Shown here: in pieces, positions 1-7,154 of the stretch | How the letters are laid out: each line of letters opens with the position of its first letter | Numbering within the stretch: position 1 is the stretch's first letter | Position numbers and translations under genes: made by a program | Source: Treponema sp. | GTDB lineage: Bacteria > Spirochaetota > Spirochaetia > Treponematales > Breznakiellaceae | Assembly (NCBI GenBank): GCA_031272575.1 | Contig: JAISTO010000188.1 | Coordinates: forward strand, 1-15,426 | DNA length: 15,426 nt | Reading direction: 5' to 3' | The notes under the pieces: generated by a model | What the model was told of the DNA's origin: nothing | The model's database searches: none | The model's input: only the letters and a program-made list of their open reading frames with translations

Positions 1-580
1 CGTTGTAGGCGCGGCTGTTTTGGATAGAGTCGGAAAGCGTCCGCACCGTGTCGCGCGTTTTCTGTTTCAGTTTCCCCGCCAGCGCGGTCTGTTCGAGCGT
101 GATCACCTCGTTGGAACTGTCCAGGAGGAGCGAACTTTCATCTTTCAGTTTATCAAAGATGATGTTCCGCTTTATCTCGTTTAATTGCATGGCGGGACGG
201 TCGAGTTCCCGCACACGGGTTTCGAGGGCGCGGTCGAGGGCGCGGAAGAGTTTCGTGTAGCGGCGCTTGATCATGTTATAGTCGCTTTCCATCTGCCGCA
301 TGACGGTGTCTATCGCTTTTGACAACTCGACCAGAGTCATCAGGCGGCTGTTCATCTCGCTCTGGGCGGCCACCAGTTTCTGGCTCACCTGCGAGCGGAT
401 CAGAATCATGAAGCCCAGGTCCGCGTTGTCGCAGATACGCTGGGCCGCTTCCCGCTCGGTGGCAATGACCGCGGCCTCCATCGCGGTGACGGCCGCGGCG
501 ACCCCCGCCACATGACCCTGCACGGTACTGACGCTCTGCGCCATGGGGGTCGTGTCCACTTCAAAGTGAAAGTCTGCCAT
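1..580 (-). CDS. Helical soluble protein, function unknown (3' end outside window)
   Basis: I do not recognise this family. The open frame runs from an ATG at 580 to the left edge, giving the first 193 residues with no stop. It begins MADFHFEVDT and is then almost entirely helix-forming, rich in Ala, Arg, Glu, Leu and Met, with long charged heptad-like stretches at about residues 15-50 and 75-185. No signal peptide or membrane segment is visible, so it is probably cytoplasmic. The start lies 2 bases after the stop of the upstream two-TM gene. GAGGA about 9 bases before the ATG, inside that gene's last codons, can act as ribosome site, so translation is probably coupled. Being last of six closely spaced genes suggests it works with the SPFH and membrane proteins. 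It lacks the typical PspA N-terminus, and I would not call it PspA on this evidence. Confidence 0.8.
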   Translation of the reverse strand, partial: MADFHFEVDTTPMAQSVSTVQGHVAGVAAAVTAMEAAVIATEREAAQRICDNADLGFMILIRSQVSQKLVAAQSEMNSRLMTLVELSKAIDTVMRQMESDYNMIKRRYTKLFRALDRALETRVRELDRPAMQLNEIKRNIIFDKLKDESSLLLDSSNEVITLEQTALAGKLKQKTRDTVRTLSDSIQNSRAYN

Positions 581-582
581 GG

Positions 583-2748
583 CTACTCGTCCTCATCGTC
601 GTCGGCGTCATCGTCGTCGTCAGCATCATCGTCATCGTCATCGTCATCATCGTCATCATCGTAGTCGGCGTCGGCATCATCGTCAGCGTTGTCAAAGGTG
701 ACCTCAGAGGCATCGGAGTCAGGCGCCGCGCGGTCACTGGCTTCGGCCTCCGGCGCCGCAACGCCCGCCGCGGCTTCCGCCGCCGCCGCTTCGGCATCAG
801 CGGCCGCCGTTTCCTCGGGCGCCGCTGCGGCATCAGCGGCCGGCGCTTCTTCGGGCGGCGCTTCGCTTTCCTCCGCGGAGGCGGCGTCCCGCAGCAGGTC
901 GATAGAGAAGTCGTCGTACAGTTGCTGCTCCACCGCGGGGAGCGGGGGGAGTTTCGCGTTGGCGGCGACGTAGGGGCTTACCGCGAGGAGCCGCTTGCGG
1001 CGCGGGTCCAGTTCCTGCAACTGCTCCGGCGTCGCGGAGATGGCGGCCGCGCGGTACTCGTTGTCCCGCAGCGTGGCCTCGTAGTAGGGAATGTAGCCGA
1101 ATTCCGCGGCCTTTTCGTCGATGTTTTCCTTCAGGCGGTCCATATAGGCCTCGAACTCCTCCCGCTTGCGGTTGAACTGCTGGGACTGCACCTCGTAGCC
1201 CGCGACCACCTCGGCGTCGTTGTTTAACTCCTGCACCTCGACGCTGTCGAGCGAACGCTTCTGCGCCATGTCCACCTGCGTCTGCTTCAGCGCCTTGTAG
1301 GTGCTCATGCTGCGGACGTACTCCGCGTAACTTTCCCGCATCCGGTTGATCAGGTCCGCGGACTCCGCGCGGTTGCGGCCGTAGAAATCTTCGGTGTCGC
1401 GGTGCCACTGGTTGAGGTAGTCAAGCTTCTGGTCTTTGATGTTGTTGTAAATCTTTAAACGCTCGACGCGGTTCTCGGCCATGAGGTTTTGTATCACCGG
1501 CGCGAGCACTTCCTCCTGCACCTGATGCATCCCAAACGGCATCGACGTGCGGGACTGGTCTTCGGCAATCCACGCGGTCGAGAAGAGATCGTATTTGACG
1601 CGCGAACTGGACTTGAGTTGGAAGGGCGTGTAGTCGTCCACCGATTCCTGATAGTCGAATGTGGCCGCGCGTATACGCTCGATCTCCTCCGCCTCGAGAC
1701 TCGGAGAGTAGTGATTGAATGCCGACTTGAGCACCGCGGCAAAAATGCCGTTCGCGTAATCGATGATCTTGTTCGCGCCCGAAAGTTTTGCCCGGCTGAG
1801 AATGTGCACGGATTCGGCGAGGCGGCCTATCAACTTCCTGAAATAGGCGACCTGATTTTCGTTCGTACTTTTTTCAAACGACTTTTGCATTTCGTTCAGC
1901 GCGTAGAACGCGTCGACTTTTTCTTTGAAGCCGTCAATGTTGAAGACCGGAACGACCGGCTTGTCTTCCGCGTCCGTGGCCGCGTACGTGTTCAGGAACG
2001 CGGCGGCGTCACTGTGCGGCAGCACCACCGGCAGGGACAGCTCGACCGTGTCGTTGTCGTTGAGGAGGTAGCGAATGTTGCGCACCTGACGGTCGATGTT
2101 CCCCATGTAATCGTAAAGGGTGATGGTCTGCATCGACTTCGAGTAATCGGAAGTGTCCACCTCTTCGGTGTCGCTCGTGCCCTCCACATAGGGCGCGGTG
2201 CGGATGTTTTCTTCGAGGCTGGAAAGGCTTTCGAGCAGTTGATCCGGCTTGTGCAGCACCGACATCTTGAAACGGGTATCCCCCACCTGGCCGGTGTGAT
2301 CGACGATGAAACTTTTATCCTCGAAGGGAATCTGCGCGGCAACCGGCACGTACACGAGGCCGAGTTTTTTGACGCGGTAGTTCCGCCTGATATCGCGGTG
2401 CGCCTCCTCGAAACCCGTAACGCGCGTTTCGTTTTCCTTGATGGCCTTGTTCCCCTTGAGCAGGGTGACCAGCCCCCCGATCGCCCCGAGCGCAAGGCCA
2501 AACATGACGGGGTGCAGCGCAAGCCCCAGGACGAGCGCCGCGGCCGGAAAGACCGCCAGCAGGACTATGCCCCGCGTCCGCTGTTTCTTCGCGCTCTCGA
2601 TCTGCGCCTTCGCGCCGGCGATGGAATTTTCCAGTTCCATCTCCTCGCTGACGATCTTCTCCGCGGCCTTTTTGTAGTAATTAAAAAGAACGCGCGCCTC
2701 ATCCTGATACAGGTTGAGTGACTCTGGAAATATTTTCCCCTGCGGCAT
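583..2748 (-). CDS. Two-TM membrane protein with large helical domain and poly-aspartate tail
   Basis: 721 residues, family not recognised. Residues 1-57 are a charged helix. Residues about 60-78 and 80-97 form a hydrophobic hairpin rich in Gly, Ala and Leu, so both ends should lie on the same, probably cytoplasmic, side. Residues about 110-460 look like a mixed globular domain. Residues about 440-590 are strongly helical and charged. Residues about 630-685 are an Ala/Glu/Pro linker, and the last 35 or so are nearly all Asp, with runs of up to 12. I see no P-loop, so a dynamin-like GTPase is not supported. The ATG is preceded by a strong AGGAGG 6 bases upstream, which fixes the start. It follows the four-TM gene by 13 bases and precedes the helical gene by 2. 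The acidic tail could bind cations or basic proteins; that is inference. Confidence 0.85.
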   Translation of the reverse strand: MPQGKIFPESLNLYQDEARVLFNYYKKAAEKIVSEEMELENSIAGAKAQIESAKKQRTRGIVLLAVFPAAALVLGLALHPVMFGLALGAIGGLVTLLKGNKAIKENETRVTGFEEAHRDIRRNYRVKKLGLVYVPVAAQIPFEDKSFIVDHTGQVGDTRFKMSVLHKPDQLLESLSSLEENIRTAPYVEGTSDTEEVDTSDYSKSMQTITLYDYMGNIDRQVRNIRYLLNDNDTVELSLPVVLPHSDAAAFLNTYAATDAEDKPVVPVFNIDGFKEKVDAFYALNEMQKSFEKSTNENQVAYFRKLIGRLAESVHILSRAKLSGANKIIDYANGIFAAVLKSAFNHYSPSLEAEEIERIRAATFDYQESVDDYTPFQLKSSSRVKYDLFSTAWIAEDQSRTSMPFGMHQVQEEVLAPVIQNLMAENRVERLKIYNNIKDQKLDYLNQWHRDTEDFYGRNRAESADLINRMRESYAEYVRSMSTYKALKQTQVDMAQKRSLDSVEVQELNNDAEVVAGYEVQSQQFNRKREEFEAYMDRLKENIDEKAAEFGYIPYYEATLRDNEYRAAAISATPEQLQELDPRRKRLLAVSPYVAANAKLPPLPAVEQQLYDDFSIDLLRDAASAEESEAPPEEAPAADAAAAPEETAAADAEAAAAEAAAGVAAPEAEASDRAAPDSDASEVTFDNADDDADADYDDDDDDDDDDDDADDDDDADDDEDE
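586..690 (-). repeat. Triplet-repeat-like tract (GAT/GAC) coding the Asp tail
   Basis: On the minus strand this stretch is an almost uninterrupted series of GAT and GAC codons broken by a few GCT/GCC/GCG, TAC and GAG. It encodes the acidic C-terminus of the two-TM protein. The mix of synonymous codons suggests selection for Asp rather than pure slippage, but the tract may still vary in length between strains. Confidence 0.7.
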
Positions 2749-2761
2749 CTGGTTCCTCCTT

Positions 2762-3481
2762 TTAGTTTCGCAGCAGTTTCCGTTCCTTGACGAGGGCCTG
2801 CAAGTGCAGTGCCTCGCTCTCGACCTGCGCGGGATTCACGTGCGCGCCTTCCGGCACGCCGCCGCACAGTTCTTTCAGTTTTTGTATTGAAATGACCAGA
2901 TTCGACTCGAGCCCCCGCGCCCCCTCGACCGGCGAAATATATTTCAGTTCCTCGATGGTCTTTTGCAAAAGCGCGGCGCTTTTTTCGTACGCCGCGGGGA
3001 GCGCCCTGACGGAGAGCAGCAGAAGCTGCGACGCCGCCTTTGCCTCCGTGAGCAGTTGGAGTTTTTCGGCTTCGTCCGCCGCGACGCCCCGCGCGTGTGA
3101 GGCCGCGAAGAACGCCCAAAAGAGATCGGCCACAAAAAGGAACAGCGCGACAGCCTGAATGAGGATCGCTATTTTGAGCGGGAGGAAGTCGGTCAACATA
3201 AGGACGGCCAGGATGATGAGCGATATGCCGAGGTACGCGAAGATGTCGAACCAGATGAGCGCGAAGGACGGTATTTTCCCGGAGAAGTTACGGACATTGA
3301 TGGTGGAAAGCAGAAAGGGGCTTGAGACCACCAGATACAGTATCCCGATAGAGAGCCACATAAAGAGCGTCTTGCCTTCGGGTTTTTCGCCGCCCTGAAA
3401 GAGGATATACGCAAGCGCGATAATGCCTAAGCCGAAGAAAAAGAGGACGAGCCTGAACGCAAGCGATTGATTTCGTGTCAT
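2762..3481 (-). CDS. Four-TM inner-membrane protein with helical cytoplasmic tail
   Basis: 239 residues, family not recognised. Four hydrophobic segments are clear at about residues 8-28, 38-59, 73-96 and 101-127. They are followed by a charged, Ala/Leu/Glu-rich helical tail at about 130-239. The short basic N-terminus (MTRNQ) and even number of segments place both ends in the cytoplasm. The ATG lies 4 bases after the stop of the SPFH gene and has only a weak purine stretch before it, so translation probably depends on re-initiation after the SPFH gene. The neighbours, an SPFH protein upstream and a two-TM protein downstream, fit a role as membrane anchor or partner of the SPFH scaffold. That role is inferred from context only. 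Confidence 0.85.
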   Translation of the reverse strand: MTRNQSLAFRLVLFFFGLGIIALAYILFQGGEKPEGKTLFMWLSIGILYLVVSSPFLLSTINVRNFSGKIPSFALIWFDIFAYLGISLIILAVLMLTDFLPLKIAILIQAVALFLFVADLFWAFFAASHARGVAADEAEKLQLLTEAKAASQLLLLSVRALPAAYEKSAALLQKTIEELKYISPVEGARGLESNLVISIQKLKELCGGVPEGAHVNPAQVESEALHLQALVKERKLLRN

Positions 3482-3485
3482 GCCG

Positions 3486-4727
3486 CTACCCTAACTTGTT
3501 CCCGCAGCCGGGGCAAAACTTTATGCCGGCGGACACCTGCGCCCCGCATCTTGAGCACACGTTCCCGAAGCCCGCGCCACCGCCCTGCTCCAGCGGCGAG
3601 CCGCAGGAAACGCAGCGCCGCGTTTCCGGCAGGTTGTCGCTCCCGCAGCGGGGGCAGGGGTTATACTTGTTCCCGCAGTAGGGGCAGAAGTTCGAGGTGA
3701 TGGGGTACTTCTTTGCGCACTTCGCGCAGAACACCTCGCGGCGGCCCGGCGCCGGCGACGCCCCCATTCCAGGCATCGCCCCCGGCGGCGCGAAGCCCTG
3801 CCCGGGCATTTGCCCGGGCATTTGCCCTGGCAACGGCATCGGGTGGGGCTGCATCAGCGCCTGGCCTACCCCGCCGCCCCCGCCGAGCATACCGGTCATC
3901 GCGGCCGCCCCGAGTATGCCCAGGTCGCCGCCCTGGGTGAGGGCATTGTTCGCCACGCCGAAGCCCTGCTTCTGCTGCCAGGTGTAACCGGCGATGTTCT
4001 GCGCGGAGCGGTCGCTCAGCGCGTTGACGATCTTCGCGCCCTCTTCGGTAGTGGAATCCACATCGACCGACGTGATATAGAACCCGGTGAGGAGCATTCC
4101 GTAGGTTTCCCAAAACTCCTTCAGCGGGCCTTTGAGGAAACGGGAGAGATCGTCCAGGCGCGCGGAGATGCTCGTAATGCCCACCTGATTGGTCTGCATG
4201 AATTGGGTGATCACACTCTTCGTTTTGGCGAGCAGTTCGCCGAGGAAGTGGTCGGTGAGTTCGCTTGCAGTGAACTGAGTCAAGGTACCCACCAACTGCA
4301 CGAGGAAGCGCTCCGCGTCTTCCACCTTGAGCCCGTAGCGGCCCTGGGCCACGAGGGGCACCATCTCGCCGTACTCCGGGTCCCGGAAGCGCCAACTGAC
4401 CTTGGTACCGCCGGTGTTCGTGTCCCAGTCGATCGTGAGCGGCGCGGCCTTGTTCACGAACCACACTTCCGCCATAAAGGGATTCTTGCCGCCGAACGGT
4501 ATGCCGAAAAGGTTCCGCAGCAGCGGCAGGTTTTCGGTGCTGAGGGTATGCTTCCCCGGCCCGAACTTGCCGAGTATCTGCCCCTTCGAAAAAAGAATCG
4601 CTTCCTGCGACTCCCGCACAATCAACTGGGTGAAGGTGCTGAGGTTGTTATTTTTGTTCTGCCCGTATTTCCAGGCAAACACATTGTTTTGCGCATCCGG
4701 CCATTCAACAAGATCAATAAACGCCAT
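3486..4727 (-). CDS. SPFH-domain protein with C-terminal zinc ribbons (YdjI-like)
   Basis: 413 residues. Residues about 25-250 match the SPFH/Band 7 type seen in Bacillus subtilis YdjI (COG4260): an early QLIVRESQEAILF segment, FGPGKHTLST, then a helical region ending near ALSDRSAQ. Such proteins oligomerise at the cytoplasmic face of the membrane. YdjI is encoded with, and helps localise, the phage-shock protein PspA. A Gly-rich stretch (268-290) and Pro-Gly-Gln-Met repeats (298-312) link to three four-cysteine sets: Cys334/337/348/351, Cys358/361/372/375 and Cys391/394/405/408, each like a zinc ribbon. There is no signal peptide. AAAGGAG sits 6 bases before the ATG and fixes the start. The gene lies 30 bases after the secreted paralogue and 4 bases before the four-TM gene. 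No pspA is visible in the window. Family assignment is firm; partner and function are inferred. Confidence 0.92.
   Translation of the reverse strand: MAFIDLVEWPDAQNNVFAWKYGQNKNNNLSTFTQLIVRESQEAILFSKGQILGKFGPGKHTLSTENLPLLRNLFGIPFGGKNPFMAEVWFVNKAAPLTIDWDTNTGGTKVSWRFRDPEYGEMVPLVAQGRYGLKVEDAERFLVQLVGTLTQFTASELTDHFLGELLAKTKSVITQFMQTNQVGITSISARLDDLSRFLKGPLKEFWETYGMLLTGFYITSVDVDSTTEEGAKIVNALSDRSAQNIAGYTWQQKQGFGVANNALTQGGDLGILGAAAMTGMLGGGGGVGQALMQPHPMPLPGQMPGQMPGQGFAPPGAMPGMGASPAPGRREVFCAKCAKKYPITSNFCPYCGNKYNPCPRCGSDNLPETRRCVSCGSPLEQGGGAGFGNVCSRCGAQVSAGIKFCPGCGNKLG
3799..3830 (-). repeat. 12-bp tandem repeat in SPFH gene (Pro-Gly-Gln-Met linker)
   Basis: A 12-base unit, CCCGGGCATTTG on the plus strand, occurs about two and a half times in tandem. 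It encodes the repeated PGQM of the linker between the SPFH domain and the zinc ribbons. Copy number could differ between strains and change linker length without shifting the frame. Confidence 0.7.
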
Positions 4728-4757
4728 GACAGTCTCCTTTATAGAAAATTTTCCCCT

Positions 4758-7154
4758 CTACATCCAGAGCACCAGCCCCGCCTGCAGGCGGTCCATTATC
4801 AGCATCTCGCCCGCCTTGTGCGCCCAGGGCTCGCAAAAGTAGCGCGCATAATCGCTCCCCCAGGCGGTCGAGGCAAATTCCGCCAGATAGCCGAGCCGTA
4901 TGCCTATGCCCTTTTTGCCGGGCACGACATCCAGTTTGATCTGCGTGTAGGGGAAGACGAGCGAGGCTTCATCCTTAAAGATGAGGCGCTCTACGCCGGC
5001 CGTCAGGCTGCCGACGAAGTACTTGCTGTAAAATGCGTAACCCGCCCCCCCCCCTATACCCATAACAAAGGCGTCGTCCGCAACGTCGACATCAGCGGAG
5101 GCGGGCAAATCGTACATCGTTTGATTAAAGGGATAGACAAAGACCCCCTCCATCGTGAAGTTCGCTATGCCCAGTTCGAGATCGGCCTTTATCGCAATGC
5201 CGTCTTTGAGGTGTTCGAAGTCGTAGGGGCTCGCGAGCGCCGCCGCCCCCAGGCCGAAGCGGTTGTGCAGGGGGACGGCCCTCCTGCGCGCCGCCGCCTC
5301 CTGCCGCTTGCGCTCTTTCCCGGCCTCCTTCGCGCGGCGCTCTTTTTCGATTTCGGCCTGGCGCTGCTGCGCGACCGCCGCCTTTTCCTGCTCGATCCGC
5401 CGCAGTTCCTCTTCGTACTGCCGCTGCTTGTCCGCCTCGGCCTTCTGCCGGGCCAATTCCTCGCGGCGGCGGGCGAGTTCCTGCTCGCGGCCCTCGTCGA
5501 GCGCCGCCTCCCGCTCGGCATCTCCCGCCTCGGCGTCAGAGGGCGCGCCTTCCCCGGGCGTGAGCGCGGCGTCCGGCGCCGCGTCCGCGCTTCGCGCCGC
5601 GGCCGCGGTCTGCGCCGCGGTATCGCGGGGGGCGGCAGGAGCCTTCGCCGCGATTTTTACCGCGGGCGGCAGCACCGCGGGCCACTGCGCCCGCTCTTCT
5701 ACCCGCCGGCTGTCTTTCGGCACACTCGAGCCCTGCCGGAAAAGGGGCAGACGGCGCACCGGCACTATCGTCATGTACGCGTTGTCGCCGTTTTCCTCGC
5801 CCGTCACTTTTATGCCGTTTATGGTGACAATTTTGACGTGCGTGTTCGGCAGGTTATCCACAGGGACATGGGGGAAAATGACGCGGAGATTTTGCGTGCT
5901 GTCCACCCCGATGGTATAGCCCCCTTTCAAAAGCAACTGCGCCTGCAGGGTGAAGGTCTGCGTGGCGACCACACGATCGCGGTCGTCAACAAGCGCCGCG
6001 GTTATGTGATACTCTTTCAGCCCCTCGAAGTGCGGCACCTTTTCTTCGTTGAACGCCGCGGGGATCGGCGCGTATGGCCACGAGCCGAAACCCCAGGCGC
6101 GGTTGTTGCGCGCCGCGACCGCGTTCGCCTTTTTCAGGCCGGAGGCCACGTCCTTCAGCATACTCTGCGCCACGCTGAAGTCGATGCCGCGGCGCAGGCT
6201 GATCGAAAACTCGAGGGACGCGGTTTCCGTTTCATAATCGGGGGAGCCGAACTGTTTCGGATTCGGGGTGTAGTAAATTTCAAAAGGAGGATGATCGACA
6301 AAGAGTTGTTCCATCTGGAGCATATTCTGATTCCAGAGCCGGTGCGCGTCACGATCCTGCACCAGTTGAGTACCGGTTCCGATAGAAAACAGGTCTTCCA
6401 CCGCCTTGCCCGCGGAGCCCATCTTGAGGCTGCGATCGAGTTTTTTCGCTTTGCTCCGATAGGTGAGCGCCTCGAAGGAATTGCCGTTGAATTCGGCGTC
6501 GTCCGCCTTTGCCAACTCGGTGCGCGCCTGCACCTTGTTTTGCTGTATGCCTTTCAGAAGCGCGTTCGTTCCCGCCTGGGTTAAAATAACCCCCATATCC
6601 GGGAACATACTGTTCAGCAAGATCGGCACCGCCGCTTCACGCAGGTCCTCGCTCGAAAACTCCATCGTGCCGGTGGCAATAAGTTTGTTCGCTTCACCCT
6701 CTTCGCTCAGCCCCTGCACAAATTCAATATAGAGTGAATAAATGTTGCGGCCCGTATTGGTAATCTTGCTGGTGACATAATAGTTGACGCCCCTGAACTC
6801 GCCGATGCCGGCGGCCTCGTCTTCCGCGGTAAGCGCCATCTGCTCCTGTATGTCTTTGATGATCTGCGCCTGCGTCTCGGCGCGGGCGCTCACCTTCATT
6901 TCGGTGAAGCGGTGCAGCCGGTCGTTGATCTGCTGCGTCACCACCGTCCGCGCCCAGGGAATGCCGGCCGCGTTTTCGAGCACGGTTTCCAGCACCGCCA
7001 CGCTGACATCGCCGCGGCCTTTGCCCGCTTCGTATAGCGCATTCTCGGCAGCCGACAGCGCGGCAGATGGCCGCACGACAGCCGGCTGCGCGACAGCCAG
7101 GAAAAAGAGCAGCGCAGGCACAGAGCGCATCTTATTCATTTTTCTTGAAATCAT
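4758..7154 (-). CDS. Secreted CsgG-like protein with coiled coil and barrel-like C-terminus
   Basis: About 798 residues from the ATG at 7154, chosen because AGAAGG lies 7 bases upstream and a signal peptide follows (basic MISRKMNKMR, then a hydrophobic stretch to about residue 35). ATGs at 7139 and 7130 are possible; the longer frame to 7280 only adds a Cys/Arg-rich stretch. Residues about 48-210 resemble a CsgG/LpoB-type domain. Residues about 270-450 share a module with the upstream lipoprotein (HPPFE, FSISLRR, WGFGSWP). A Pro/Ala linker (486-545) and a TolA-like Arg/Glu/Gln/Ala helix (546-625) follow. The last 170 residues alternate hydrophobic and polar positions and are Gly/aromatic-rich, like a small outer-membrane barrel, though the end (GLVLWM) lacks the usual terminal Phe. 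It overlaps the lipoprotein gene by 23 bases and probably works with it. Confidence 0.85.
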   Translation of the reverse strand: MISRKMNKMRSVPALLFFLAVAQPAVVRPSAALSAAENALYEAGKGRGDVSVAVLETVLENAAGIPWARTVVTQQINDRLHRFTEMKVSARAETQAQIIKDIQEQMALTAEDEAAGIGEFRGVNYYVTSKITNTGRNIYSLYIEFVQGLSEEGEANKLIATGTMEFSSEDLREAAVPILLNSMFPDMGVILTQAGTNALLKGIQQNKVQARTELAKADDAEFNGNSFEALTYRSKAKKLDRSLKMGSAGKAVEDLFSIGTGTQLVQDRDAHRLWNQNMLQMEQLFVDHPPFEIYYTPNPKQFGSPDYETETASLEFSISLRRGIDFSVAQSMLKDVASGLKKANAVAARNNRAWGFGSWPYAPIPAAFNEEKVPHFEGLKEYHITAALVDDRDRVVATQTFTLQAQLLLKGGYTIGVDSTQNLRVIFPHVPVDNLPNTHVKIVTINGIKVTGEENGDNAYMTIVPVRRLPLFRQGSSVPKDSRRVEERAQWPAVLPPAVKIAAKAPAAPRDTAAQTAAAARSADAAPDAALTPGEGAPSDAEAGDAEREAALDEGREQELARRREELARQKAEADKQRQYEEELRRIEQEKAAVAQQRQAEIEKERRAKEAGKERKRQEAAARRRAVPLHNRFGLGAAALASPYDFEHLKDGIAIKADLELGIANFTMEGVFVYPFNQTMYDLPASADVDVADDAFVMGIGGGAGYAFYSKYFVGSLTAGVERLIFKDEASLVFPYTQIKLDVVPGKKGIGIRLGYLAEFASTAWGSDYARYFCEPWAHKAGEMLIMDRLQAGLVLWM

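Noticed and set aside
1..580. PspA or WXG100-type protein
   Set aside because: It is helical like both, but the typical PspA N-terminus and a Trp-x-Gly motif are absent, and the gene is incomplete.
1489..2721. 410-codon open frame on the plus strand
   Set aside because: It is antisense to the two-TM protein gene, which has a strong ribosome site and clear membrane segments; the antisense frame has neither.
3810..6584. 924-codon open frame on the plus strand
   Set aside because: It lies antisense to the SPFH gene and the secreted CsgG-like gene, crosses their boundary, has no ribosome site or recognisable domain, and is His/Arg-rich as expected from the GC-rich opposite strand.
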